Shown here in pieces: positions 1 through 9,752 of a DNA stretch of 64,000 bases. Made by a program: the position numbers and the translations under genes. Position 1 is the first letter of the stretch. Every line of letters begins with the position of its first letter. Where the stretch lies: assembly GCA_036365145.1 (NCBI GenBank), contig JAEOAD010000040.1:11534501-11598500 (forward strand). The letters are read 5' to 3'. The stretch is from Orientallactaga sibirica. Its lineage: Eukaryota; Chordata; Mammalia; Rodentia; Dipodidae. The notes under the pieces were generated by a model. The model made no database searches. It was not told the DNA's origin and saw only the letters and a list, made by a program, of their open reading frames with translations.

Positions 1-1090
1 AACTGCTTCTGTCAATGTCACCAGTGACCCCCCACATGGCTAATCCAAAGGTCAATTCTCAGCCCTCATCTTATTTATTTAATCAGCAGCATTTGACCCA
101 GCTGATCCCTTTCTCCTCTCTCAAACACTTGACTTAATGTCTTCACTTGATTTCTGGGAAAGCACCCCTTCTCCTATGTCAGCCTCTATTTCTAAGCTGC
201 CTTGATTGATCTGCCTTCATCTACCTGACCTTTGAATGTGAGAATGTACCAGGACTTAGGCCCCTTGTCTTCTCAATCTATACCACTCCTTTGGGAACCT
301 CATCTAGCACTACGCTTTAAGTGCTGACTGCACCGACAATTGCCTACCTTACATTTTCTCAGTCACAGTCTCTTCCCTATACTTCAAACACTACCAAGTT
401 ACTGGATATTCCACCTAAATGTCTCTCGATTGTCCCAAATTTCTGATTGTAAATACCTCCCCTTCTTACAATCAGTTGAGAGCAAAACCATCTTTCCCAA
501 TGCTCAGAACATGTAGAATCTACCCCAAATAGATCTACCCCAAATCTGACCACACTTTACTGCATTCTTCCCAATACCAAATTCCAAGTAACACTGAGAT
601 TATTGCAAATGCCTCACAAGCTTGTTCCTTGTGTCCATCTCCCAAACTGGCCCTGTTAAAACACAAATCAAACAATGTCACTGCAATGTTGAAAACCTTT
701 CAGTGGCTTCCTATATTCTCTCATATTAAGAGGAAAAATCATAAAAGGCAATAAAAGAGTAAAATACCTAAAATCTAAAGAATTCTTGGACCTTATTGCC
801 TTGTATTCTCCCACATCAGCCTCTCTCCTGCTCCATGAACAATCCAACATCATCATGTTTCAAATTCTTGCTGTTTCTCTGAGACCAGAAAACTCCTTCA
901 AAGATGACAAGGCTCATTCTGTCCCCTCCTACAATTCTCTGCTCACATGTCACTTTCTCAGTGGGACTTTGGCCACCTTATTTATAATTGTAGTCTCTCT
1001 AACCTGTCACTACAATGCTTGTCACTTTTGTGTTTCATTTCTCTATAAAGAAAATACCATCATATGAATGAATTCCTTGGCATTTTATTT
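1..1090 (+). repeat. LINE-2 (L2) remnant, 3' part
   Basis: The text follows the remembered L2 consensus in order. It has the reverse-transcriptase-end segment (AGCAGCATTTGACCCAGCTG near 85), the 'TGGCTTCC' stretch near 705, and the 'CTCACATGTCACTTTCTCAGTGGGAC' type segment near 950-970. Many indels and stops show that it is ancient and non-coding. The element may continue left of the window. Confidence 0.75.
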
Positions 1091-1117
1091 GCTTGCTCTC
1101 TGTGCCTTCTTCCACTA

Positions 1118-1139
1118 AAAAAAAAAAAAAAAAAAAAAA
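1118..1139. repeat. poly(A) tract
   Basis: An uninterrupted run of A just downstream of the L2 remnant. It could be the tail of a lost retroposon. Confidence 0.8.
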
Positions 1140-1232
1140 TGTAAGTTATAAGACATCAGAGTGTTTTGTTGGTTTTGTTTACCATGCATGCAAGTTCTTA
1201 GAACTATGCATATACAACATTAGTGTTTTTAA

Positions 1233-1450
1233 AGAAATCGTTAGGTTTAGTGATTAAGGCATTGGCCTGCAAAGCTAAAGGACTTTGGTTTGATTCCCTA
1301 GTACCCATGTAAGTCAGATGCACAAGGAGGCACCTGCATCTGGAGTTCATTTGCAGTGGCTGGAGGCCCTGGAATGTGCATTCTCTCCACCCCCTCTCTC
1401 CCTCGTTCTCTCTCTCTGATATATAAATAAAAATAAAATACTTTAAAAAT
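1233..1450 (+). mobile_element. tRNA-derived SINE (B2-like head)
   Basis: It has an A-box-like segment (TTTAGTGATTAAGGC), a B-box-like GGTTTGATTCC, then the SINE body GCATCTGGAGTTCATTTGCA, a CT-rich tract and an AATAAA-rich tail. It is diverged. Confidence 0.85.
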
Positions 1451-1457
1451 TAACAAA

Positions 1458-1770
1458 AGTAAATTGGTAATGGACAGATTCAGTGGATAAAGTGATTTTT
1501 GCACAAGCCTAAGGAGCTGAATTCAGATACCCAGAACAATTTAAAAGCTAGGAATGGTGGGCAGCAAATACCTCATTGGAGAAGCAGAGGCAGGAGGATG
1601 TCTAAGGCTTTCTAATAGTGATTCTTTAAGAATCAGTGAGTTCTAGGTTCAGAGAGAGACCCTCTGTCAAAAATAAGATGGAGGGCAGCTGAGAAAGCGA
1701 CTCAACCTTGACCATTGGCATACACATACATACATACACATACCACACACACACATACATACATTCACAA
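1458..1770 (+). mobile_element. B4-like SINE with CA-rich tail
   Basis: The order of motifs fits a B4 (ID-B1 chimera): TGCACAAGCCTAAGGAGCTG, then GAATTCAGATACCCAGAAC, then GAAGCAGAGGCAGGAGGAT, then AGAGACCCTCTGTCAAAAA. It ends in a CA/CATA repeat. Confidence 0.7.
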
Positions 1771-2202
1771 AAAATGATAGATTTGGCCATAAATTATACT
1801 ATCTATTTAGAGATATCCAAAGATAAATGCTTGATAAAAGAAAAATCATTAATGAAATATTCCCTCAAGGAAGGAGCTGGATATATGAATATGAGGAATG
1901 ACCTATAAAGAAACAGTGATGATTTCATCAAGCAATCAAAACATCCTTTTTTCCCCATTTGTTAACACAGCGTATAGCTCCAACACAATGAAGATATTTG
2001 TGAGAAACTACAAAAATGGGTATGTGGATGGGAAGGGAAAGACACTTTTAGGGCTCTGTAAAAACTGACCTAGGGGGACACATGATCTTCTGAAGTAACT
2101 TACAAAATCATGAAAAGGATGGAGGTGAGTACATGAGGGGAAATAGAAGGAAGAAATAAGAGGGTAAATGACAGAGACATGAAACGAGTTTGTCTTAGAT
2201 GG
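1771..2202. other. unassigned sequence
   Basis: AT-rich and purine-rich sequence with no coding, repeat or RNA signal that I can name. Confidence 0.5.
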
Positions 2203-2551
2203 TATGGTGGTTTGATTCACGTGTCCCCCATAAATTTAGGTGTTCTGGATGCTAAGTTCCCCAGCTGATGGCAATTGGAAATTAAAGCCTCCTGGAGGTG
2301 GTGTATTGTTGGGGATGGGCTTATGGGAGCTATAGCCAGTTTCCCCATGCCAGTGTTTGGCACACACCTTGTTGTTATTGTCCACCTTATGTTGGCCAGG
2401 GGGTGATGTCCACCCTCTGCTCATGCCATCATTTTCCCTGCCATCATGGAACGTTCCCTCTCGTGCCTGTAAGCCAAAATAAACCTTGTTTTCCCCCTGC
2501 AAGCTGATCTTGCTTGGGTGATTTCTACCAGCAATGTGAACCTGACTGCAA
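2203..2551 (+). mobile_element. URR1-like (hAT) non-autonomous DNA transposon
   Basis: It begins GGTGGTTTGATTC and ends GAACCTGACTGCA. Copies with the same layout, including the CTCCTGGAGG(C/T)GG segment, occur near 8,940, 38,824 and 49,230. The layout recalls rodent URR1 (hAT-Charlie) elements; the family name is from memory. Confidence 0.6.
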
Positions 2552-4158
2552 TAATTGGGTAGGGAAATATCCCCAACTCCCTCTAAAAGATAGGTCAAAA
2601 TTAAAATTCTTTTAATCTTATAAGTTTCTAAATAGCTTTTACATTTGTCTTAACACTAAAAAGATTTTAACCATGAATTTTATCATCATATAGCAAAAGG
2701 TTTTATTGCTGTAGCAAACTAATCCAAAATCTGAAAAGTAATTGAGGAAAGATTTTCTTACAAACTCATCATGAACCAGTTCAGGTCACCAGAGGGCTCT
2801 GACTCATTTCAAGATCAAGACGTCTCTCTCCCAGATGACCCTGCAATCTCCTGCAGGAGGGAAAGAAAGAAAGGGTACAAAGAATATAACCACACTAAAC
2901 CAAAAAGGTCCTGTGAGCTAGATTTTAGTCTTATGCCTAAGCAGGCCCAAGTAGCCATGTATCAGCCTCTATAAAGGACCTGAGATTATAATTTCAACCA
3001 ACTTTTAAACCACCAAGTTAGCTTTCTGAAATCTCGTGGATGCTTATTCAAAAAGGCATAAGACAGGGAGGGATTCGGTCAAAAACAAAGAATAGTTTGT
3101 TATACAAAGAAATTGCTATGATTAGAAAATATACTTTAATTTATTGCCAAATTCTGATGCCTCAGTACCTCCAGGACAATGGAAAAAGGAACAGATGGTA
3201 CCTGCAGAGGACTGGATGGCAGAAGAGAAGCCATGGTGTTTGGGAGCCTAAATCATTCACAATAAGCAATAAGCATCCTTGACCTACGTGCTAGAATCAC
3301 TCTCTCCCTGTGCCATTTTCTTATTTTTACACAAACATCTTTTTAAAGAAAATTTGGAACAAATAGCAGCCGATGCCTCGCATATACAAATTGGTCAGAA
3401 ATCCAAGAGAATCAGAGAAACATTTGTCTCAAAACATCCAGATATGATGAAAACAGTTCTAAGTCATTATCGAAGGTAACATGAGCAAGCCAAACCAAAT
3501 AAGTTATTAACAGCTTGACATATCTGGGATTGAATCCTAAGACTCTTTATAGTAGATTGCTGCCCAGATTAATCCTGACTTGGAGAACCTCTATTGTGCC
3601 TACCTAATGAAAGTGAGGAAAAGGAGTAGCTGTAAAGTTAGGGCATTTGAGAGCATGTGCTTCATGACAGACAGATCTTCAAAGGGGCAAAATCAGAGCA
3701 CAGAGGAGGAATAATACGCTTTGTGTATTGCTTTGTATTGTGTGCCTTAAATTTTCTCTGCACCAAAAAAAAAAAAAAAAAATTATCAGTGTCTCAGGAC
3801 TTAAAATGATCAGATAGAGAAGCCCTGAAAAATAAACATCATGAAAGAAAAGGACATTATCCATGTGAAGAGATGCTGACGTGACCTAAAGAAAAGGAGA
3901 CACATTGAGATATGCATAAAGGCACATGTTAACTTTCAGAAAACTGAAAGCTTTTGGAAAAATCTTCACTTACCAGATAAAATACTGACCTTAGAATCAA
4001 AATGTGTTTAAAATATTCTAAGGGTATTACTGGCTTCTCTTCAAATTTATTTTTATTCAACTCATGTTGTTTTGTACAAACCAGCATAAAATAAACACTG
4101 AAGCCAGAGCAGACTGCCACTGGTGCTGGGTCTGCATGGGAGCTAGGCTTAGTAGGAC
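2552..4158. other. unassigned sequence
   Basis: No gene is seen. It contains short open frames without family signatures and an A run near 3,764-3,781. Old repeats may be hidden here but I cannot name them. Confidence 0.5.
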
Positions 4159-4166
4159 TAGATAGT

Positions 4167-4226
<60 letters not shown>

Positions 4227-4276
4227 GGCAGATAGATAGATGATAGATAATAAATAGATAGATAGATAGAGATAGA
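4159..4276. repeat. GATA microsatellite
   Basis: A run of GATA tetranucleotides with a few interruptions after about 4,220. Confidence 0.95.
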
Positions 4277-4336
4277 ATTACAGATGATAGAGATATTCAA
4301 TGCACTATCCAAAGAGAGATGTAGAAAGTGCTGACA

Positions 4337-4552
4337 GGGGACTGGAGAGATTGCTCGGTGGTTAAGGCACTTGTCTGCAAAGCCTAACGACCCAGATTCA
4401 ATTTCCCAGTACCCACATTAAGCCACATACAGTGGCACATGCATCTGGAGTCTGTTTACAGAAGCTGGAGGCCCTAGCACACCCATTATCTCTGTCTCTT
4501 TCCCTATCTCTCTTCTATCTCTGTCTGCTTGCAAATAAAGTTTTAAAAAATT
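4337..4552 (+). mobile_element. tRNA-derived SINE (B2-like head)
   Basis: Complete structure: GGACTGGAGAGATTGCTCGG head, GGTTAAGGCAC, GCATCTGGAGT body, CT-rich tract and AATAAA tail. Confidence 0.9.
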
Positions 4553-4839
4553 AAGAGCTGGTAGGGGTGTTAGCCGAAGACCATTGGACAACCTGAAAAC
4601 AGAAATGCCCTCTTCCCTGCATCATGTCATTCTCACAGTGGTACATGGAGTCTGCCATGGAATATAATACTGGAGATGCCCAAGAGACCAAGGTGGGAAA
4701 TATATCATGAAGAAGATGTGTTATATGTAGACAGGCCTGGAGATGAAGAAGAACATCCCAAAGAAGTAGATACTAGAAGGTTCTTCGTGTTGGGAGAATG
4801 GCCTATGAGGTACATTGTCACTGTAATGGGAACCAGACT

Positions 4840-5192
4840 TTGTGACACTTGATTGGTGAGGGAGACAGCCTCAGGTTGCTGGGATGAACCTCCAGATCAG
4901 ACACAGCTTATGGGAGGCAGAAGGGATGTGTTGAAGCTTACAGAACAAGGGGAAGTCCTATGATGTCAGAAGAAGCTGGCCCTCTTTCACAGGCCCAGGC
5001 AGAGTGAGAAAAGCCACCACCGAAAGCATGCACGTACACTTCAGGAACTCTAGCACTTTGCGTCTATTTAGATCAGAATTCCAATCCAGCCCCAGGCACA
5101 CCTCCTCCAGCCCACCACATAGCTGGCAATCCCGAAAGCTTTAATGAAGCTTCTGAATCTATTGGGGGACGTCTACTCAAACTACCACAAAT
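4840..5192 (+). repeat. interspersed repeat, family B copy 1
   Basis: It shares a common layout with six other copies in the window (near 21,600, 40,918, 47,803, 56,290, 56,768 and 58,335). A segment 'GGGGAAGT(T/C)C' is followed by AGAAGCTGGCC, then the end GGGGGAC...CTACTCAAACTACCACA. I know this type from rodent genomes but do not have a safe family name. Confidence 0.6.
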
Positions 5193-5349
5193 GGCAAACA
5201 GCAGGTCTGGATTTATACTCACGGCAAAAAGGAAGTAACGGGTATTTTATCTATTCACTGAAAACACGTTGAGGCTGTAATTAGCCAAGCTGAAGTTTGG
5301 TTCAGTTATTGTAACTTGCATTACCACATTTAATCTTTTCACGGCTTAC

Positions 5350-5458
5350 ATTTCACCAAATGTTGTGGAATGCCTGCTGTGTGCCAGATGCTGAGCTAGG
5401 TGATGGGTGCTAGGAAATTTATACTAAGATACAATTTCTGCCTTTCAGAAGTTTGCTA
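5350..5458 (-). repeat. L2 3'-end fragment, antisense
   Basis: GGAATGCCTGCTGTGTGCCA and the following GATGCTGAGCTAGG match the reverse complement of the L2 3' end (the 'tgcctggcacatagtaggc' region). Confidence 0.55.
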
Positions 5459-5566
5459 AGTGGGTGCAGTGGACCATGTCCATAATCAAGGCTGAGGCAG
5501 AAGGCTGGCTATGTGTCTGGGGCAACCTGGGATACAGAGTGAGATTCTGCCTCAAAAAGAAGGAGG
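5459..5566 (+). mobile_element. degenerate B1 SINE fragment
   Basis: The order GGGTGCAGTGG, GGCTGAGGCAGAAGGCTGGC, GGCAACCTGGGATACAGAGT, GAGATTCTGCCTCAAAAA is 7SL/B1-like with deletions. Confidence 0.55.
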
Positions 5567-5593
5567 AAGAGGAAGAGGAGGAACAGGTGGCTC

Positions 5594-5951
5594 TATAGAT
5601 GGCTCAAGGGATAAGTTCACTTCCTGCACAAGCATGAGGGCCTGAAACCACCCCAATTCCACCCTCTAGATTTCGTGTAAGCAGCTGGGCATGGTCATGT
5701 ATAGTGTCTGTAACCCAAGTCCTGCAAAGCAGAGCACAGACCAGGGAATAACCCCGGGCTAGAGGAAAACAGCCAGTTCTTATATCAGTAAGAGACTAGT
5801 TCAAAATGAGAGCTGGCAGAGGAGACATGACGTGGGACATCGGAGGTTCTGCTCTGACCACCACATGAAAGTGCCCCATCTCACCCCCTACCCCACCCAA
5901 CCGCAGGTGAGTACATGGGGAACTGTGAGGACACATTCACCATATACACCA

Positions 5952-6001
<50 letters not shown>
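5594..6001 (+). mobile_element. B4-like SINE ending in a (CA)n tract
   Basis: A tRNA-like head (GATGGCTCAAGGGATAAG, TGCACAAGCATGAGGGCCTG) is followed by a B1-like middle (GGGCATGGTCATGTATAGTG), then a long tail ending in (CA)n at about 5,949-6,000. Confidence 0.65.
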
Positions 6002-6002
<1 letters not shown>

Positions 6003-6259
6003 AAATCTGTAGCCAAATTCAACCTAATCCCCAGACTATATTTAAAAATGTAGTAAAAGAAATGAAGAAAAGAAGGAATAAATTACTAACATGGCAAGAA
6101 CAATAACATCTAAAGTTTCACAAAAGTAAATGAACAGGAATTTAATCAGTCTCCAGGAGGAGCAGGCCATGCAGAAAGGCTGCGGTCGCTTTAAGTAAAG
6201 CAGTGGGATCCTGCTGGTTCCTGAGCCAAAGAAAGCAAGGAGGAAACGTTATGTGGAAA

Positions 6260-6504
6260 ATACTATGACCTTCACCTTTAAGAGGTCAAATGACCTGGGC
6301 GCTGCATCTTCCTCTGATTTGATATCGTTTCCTGTTTTCTACTTCCTGTTCATCACCCACATTTATGGTCGTCTTCCAGTACATTCTCATTTCTTCCTCA
6401 GGGCCTTTGATATGCAGCCCTACGTCCGCAATGCACTTCCCTCATCGCCACATGCTTGGCAATGTCATCACACCCAGAAGCCTTTTCGACCCTACCTATC
6501 TAAT
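6260..6504 (+). repeat. L2 fragment, left part, interrupted by the ERV
   Basis: TCCTCAGGGCCTTTGATATG and CGCAATGCACTTCCCTCATC follow the L2 consensus segment around 'cagggcctttgcactggctg'. The element resumes at 10,345 after the retrovirus. Confidence 0.65.
6499..6504. repeat. target-site duplication, left copy (TCTAAT)
   Basis: TCTAAT lies directly before the TG of the 5' LTR. The same six bases follow the CA of the 3' LTR. Confidence 0.95.
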
Positions 6505-7102
6505 TGTAGAGAGCTGCGAGGTGCCGCGCCTTAAAGATGGCGCTGGCTTCCGCCTTCCGCCTTCCCGATGACGAGTGCTCTCCTGGATAAACAAGTCCTT
6601 ATTTGGCTTGGGCCGTGATCTAGGCTTGCTTCCGCATATGTGGACCTATCTGCATTCACCACGTGGCTTACCAGGGTTGGCTGTTCAAAGGCTTCTTAAG
6701 CTTTGGGCGGGCTTGTCCCGGGGGCAGTGGGGCAGGCAGTCAGTCAGTGAGTCAGTCAGGCAGTCGGTGAGTGAGTGAGGGGAGTGAGTCAGTGAGTGAG
6801 TCAGGGAGTGAGTCAGTGAGTGAGTCAGTCAGGCAGTGAGTCTGTGAGTGAGTGAGTGAGTGGGGGAGTGAGTCGGGCAGTCAGTGAGTGAGTGAGTGAG
6901 TGAGTGAGTGAGTCAGTGAGTCAGTGAGTCAGTGAGTGAGGCAGTCAGTCAGTCAGTGTCAGTGAGTGAGTGAGTGAGTGAGTCAGTCAGTCAGTCAGTC
7001 AGTCAGTCGGTCAGTCAGAAGATTGTTCAAGGTTCCTGAATAAACGGCTGAAAGAAGAGTCCGAGCGTTGCGTCTTCCTTGCTGGTCGAGGCGGACGCGA
7101 CA
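6505..7102 (+). repeat. 5' LTR
   Basis: It begins TGTAGAGAGC and ends GGACGCGACA. It contains an AAGATGGCGC motif (6,534; YY1-type core, as in IAP-like LTRs), a GC box GGGCGGG (6,705), a GTGA/GTCA tract (about 6,734-7,017) and an AATAAA signal (7,039). Confidence 0.95.
6734..7017 (+). promoter_or_regulatory. GTGA/GTCA tract with nine TGAGTCA motifs
   Basis: About 284 bp of mixed GTGA, GTCA and GGCA tetramers. The heptamer TGAGTCA, the consensus AP-1 (Fos/Jun) site, occurs nine times (for example at 6,748, 6,785 and 6,909). It lies between the GC box and the poly(A) signal. Actual AP-1 binding is inference; the motif arises wherever GTGA meets GTCA. Confidence 0.6.
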
Positions 7103-7124
7103 AATGGTGGCCCGTACGGGGAAC
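7103..7124 (+). other. retroviral primer-binding site region
   Basis: Directly after the LTR end comes AATGGTGGCCCGTACGGGGA. It resembles the lysine-tRNA primer site used by betaretroviruses (TGG-CGCCC-GAACAGGGA), with several differences. The primer identity is uncertain. Confidence 0.6.
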
Positions 7125-7494
7125 TCAGAACTTGCAGGGCAGCTAGCTGGTAAGTTCCAGGTAAGTGGACAAAAAGGGTAAAGGCAAGTTCTCCGGTAGA
7201 GAGACGATAAGGTCCCATAGCAAAATGGGCAATACATCTTCCAGTATTAGGGTTAAAAGGCGCCACAATAAGGTTTCCTTAGAGGAAACGCAGTGAGAAG
7301 ATTTCTTAAGAATGATAGCCAGCCAATTAATGTATATTTGTTCGTGTGTCTTATTAGTGTATAAAAGTTGGTTAACCTCATGTGGTGTATTTGTGTTGTA
7401 GTGTGTCTAGTCATATTACATAGGGCAAACGAGAATGATTCAGAAGCAGTTAAAAAAAAAAATTTAGAGGAAGTGAGAGAAGAGCGCTCGAGTA

Positions 7495-8016
7495 AAACAT
7501 CTAAAAGAAAAAGTAAGGTTCCTGAATAAACTGTTGAAAGAAGAGTCCGAAGAGGGACTCAGAACTTTCTGCAGTCAGGGCAGTGCACTGGTAAGTTCCC
7601 AGGTAAGGTGGGAATCCGTGACAAAAGCGGGGATTTTGCTCTTCTCGGTAGAAAAAGAGGGAGCAGGAAAAGAATTTTTGCAAAACATCTAAAAGAAAAA
7701 GTAAGGTTCCTGAATAAACTGTTGAAAGAAGAGTCCGAAGAGGGACTCAGAACTTTCTGCAGTCAGGGCAGTAGTAAGGTTCCTGAATAAACTGTTGAAA
7801 GAAGAGTCCGAAGAGGGACTCAGAACTTTCTGCAGTCAGGGCAGTGCACTGGTAAGTTCCCAGGTAAGGTGGGAATCCCGCGACAAAAAGCGGGGATTTT
7901 GCTCTTCTCAGTAAAAAAGAGAGCAGGAAAGTTCCCAGGTAAGGTGGGAATCCGCGACAAAAGCGGGCAATTTTGCTCCTCTCGGTAGAAAAAGAGGGAG
8001 CAGGAAGGGTTCGCGG
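7495..8016 (+). repeat. tandem duplications in the ERV leader
   Basis: A segment containing GGTTCCTGAATAAACTGTTG and GAAGAGTCCGAAGAGGGACT occurs three times (from about 7,495, 7,683 and 7,772). It resembles the end of the LTR (GGTTCCTGAATAAACGGCTG) joined to the sequence after the primer site. A second segment (TTCCCAGGTAAGGTGGGAAT) also occurs three times, near 7,595, 7,857 and 7,932. Each block carries an AATAAA or GTAAG donor-like motif. Confidence 0.85.
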
Positions 8017-8067
8017 TGTAGCGAACCAAAAGTAAAAGTTTTAAAAGAATTTTTTGCAAGTGTAGCC

Positions 8068-8273
8068 ATGGGCGCTTCTCACTCGCACCCAATTTTTTGG
8101 CTCTGAATGAGCTGCTTCGTTCAAAAAACTTAAAGATAAAGGGGAGTACCCTGGAGAGGTTCCTGGAGGAATGTGATGCCATAGCCCCTTGGTTTGCGCG
8201 CTCTGGACAATCCCTTCATGGGAAAAATTGGGCGATTTTGCAGCAGACCAAGGCACGCTTAAGGGCGGGGTAA
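8068..8273 (+). pseudogene. gag: gag matrix fragment, broken
   Basis: An ATG at 8,068 after GTAGCC opens with MGASHSHP, a typical N-myristoylation start (Gly2, Ser6), but meets a stop after 12 codons. A different frame then carries on the matrix-like sequence, with a leucine-rich helix, the APWFARSG segment that recalls the PWF motif of betaretroviral matrix proteins, and a downstream NWAIL, until a TAA at 8,271. The break is a frameshift near 8,100. No capsid or nucleocapsid motif follows, so at most about 70 residues of a usual gag of roughly 600 or more remain. It could not make a working Gag. Confidence 0.65.
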
Positions 8274-8938
8274 AATCGATCTGGAGGTTAGTGAGGAACT
8301 GCCTCGAGGAAGAAAGGTCGAAATAGGCAAACAATGAAAAAGAGGCAAAAACAAAGAACAACTTAAGATTCAGAGTCTACGGATTCTAAAGAAGAGCTGC
8401 AGGCTCTCATATAACAAATGAAAAGATCAAAATTATGCTAAGTGCAGACAGTATTGAACTTCGAGGCTTGTCTTATGAGCTTTCTAAGGGGAAGGAAAGA
8501 CTGCAGAGGACTTTGTTGGAACTGGGCTACTGGCATAAGGGATGGCTACGTTCTGCTATCCAGGCCCAGAAAGTTTGATCAAGGTTAAATTTGTAATGGA
8601 CTGATGTGCTTGGCTAAAGATATCGGACTGAGATTTTAAGATTTTAAGTTGGAAAATCTCAAGCATGGTAAAAGCAGAGGCACTGAGGTTTTAGGTTACT
8701 GAAGCTGCTATTGTCAACGCATTAGCAATCTTAAGGAAGGTGGAAGGAAGGTGTCCTGACTTGATTTACATTAAAACAATGGAGAGGATGCCTGAGGAAA
8801 GACTGTAAAAAATGCAAATTCTTGGAAAGAGCTGACTGGAGAAGGAACCTGCTTTTCAAGGCTATTGAACTTGAACTGCAGAAGTTTGACATTTTACATC
8901 ATATACGGTTATCAGTTTACAGGGGCTAGGGACAGAAT
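8274..8938 (+). other. unassigned internal ERV segment
   Basis: It lies between the gag remnant and the captured transposon piece. All three forward frames are closed by stops. I see no retroviral pol motif such as YXDD or a zinc knuckle. It may be decayed gag or captured host sequence. Confidence 0.5.
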
Positions 8939-9135
8939 GTGGTGGTTTGATTCAGGTGTCCCCCATAAACTTCAAGTGTTCTGAATGCTAGGTTCCCAGC
9001 TGATGGCAATTTGGGAATTAACACCTCCTGGAGGCAGAGTATGGCAATTTGGGAATTAACACCTCCTGGAGGCAGAGTATTGTTGGGGGCGGGCTTATGG
9101 GTATAATAACCAGTTTCCCCTTGCCAGTGTTTTGA
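8939..9135 (+). mobile_element. URR1-like transposon fragment captured inside the ERV
   Basis: GTGGTGGTTTGATTCAGGTG and the following text match the 5' half of the element at 2,203. A block of about 41 bp (GGCAATTTGGGAATTAACAC and on) is repeated in tandem near 9,005-9,085. The match ends near GCCAGTGTTTT, after which env-related sequence begins. Confidence 0.7.
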
Positions 9136-9204
9136 CCAATGCTAGCCCCGCAGCCGCCGTGGCTCAGTTAACTTAAAATATATAAATTATCCAGATTTTT
9201 GTCT

Positions 9205-9536
9205 AGTTTTCTATTACAGAATTGGTCGCTTGAATTTGAAGATACCTTAAGAGAACTGAGACTGGCAGTAGTTAATGTGAATTCTGCCCGCATGGACCTC
9301 TCTTTTGCATCTGGATTGTCATCTTGGCTGATCTCCGCTATGAATCATCTGAAGGAATGGGCGGGTTTGGGTGCTCTTTAGCAGGCCTTCTGTTACTGGT
9401 CTCCTTGGTTTGCTTGTGGTGTCTATGTAAGATCAGAGTAACACAAAAACGGAATGCAGTCATGATCATCCAGGCCTTCTCGGCTATTGAGGCAGGTCAA
9501 TCTCCCCAGGCATGGTTAGCCACCATAAAAATGTAA
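9205..9536 (+). pseudogene. env: env transmembrane-subunit C-terminus, broken
   Basis: A reading frame from about 9,205 (NWSLEFEDTLRELRLAV) is followed by a hydrophobic membrane segment rich in Leu/Val (LAGLLLLVSLVCLW) and a cytoplasmic tail ending SPQAWLATIKM, then TAA at 9,534. The tail ending is like those of mouse ERVK/IAP-type Env proteins, from memory. The two halves are in different frames, with a frameshift near 9,375 just before the membrane segment. The surface subunit, cleavage site and fusion peptide are absent. TTTTCTATTACAG upstream at 9,207-9,222 looks like a splice acceptor, as expected for a spliced env RNA. It is not functional as it stands. Confidence 0.65.
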
Positions 9537-9738
9537 ACACCAGGCACAGGCTGCGAGGCAAAAGCACTGCAGGGAGAGTTAGCCGTGAAAGACTCTCTGA
9601 AGGGCAAGTCTGATTGCATGTGGGTTGGCATCCATGGTCCCACCTCCAGGGAAAAGATGCAAGACGGTTCTATGCCTATTTTAAGAGTTACTGGAGATCA
9701 GACCTCTACCCTTGCCTGTTGCTTTGCGTGTTTTAAAC
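9537..9738 (+). other. ERV 3' untranslated segment
   Basis: It lies between the env stop and the polypurine tract, with no open frame of note. In related rodent ERVs this position can hold RNA-export elements; that role here is inference only. Confidence 0.5.
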
Positions 9739-9750
9739 AAAAAAGGGGGA
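9739..9750 (+). other. polypurine tract
   Basis: AAAAAAGGGGGA lies 2 bases before the 3' LTR. It is the usual plus-strand primer of a retrovirus. Confidence 0.9.
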
Positions 9751-9752
9751 AC

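Noticed and set aside
786..1067. A 93-codon frame
   Set aside because: It lies in an L2 remnant and does not follow a conserved L2 protein motif.
2236..2598. A 120-codon minus-strand frame
   Set aside because: It lies wholly within the URR1-like repeat copy.
6365..6778. Plus-strand frames repeated exactly at 9,585-10,026
   Set aside because: They are the same LTR read twice (U3 region plus the tetramer tract), not proteins.
7820..8361. Minus-strand frames of 120 and 106 codons
   Set aside because: They are antisense to the ERV leader and gag remnant, with no family signature.
8274..8938. Possible pol remnant
   Set aside because: No reverse-transcriptase, RNase H or integrase motif is visible in any frame.
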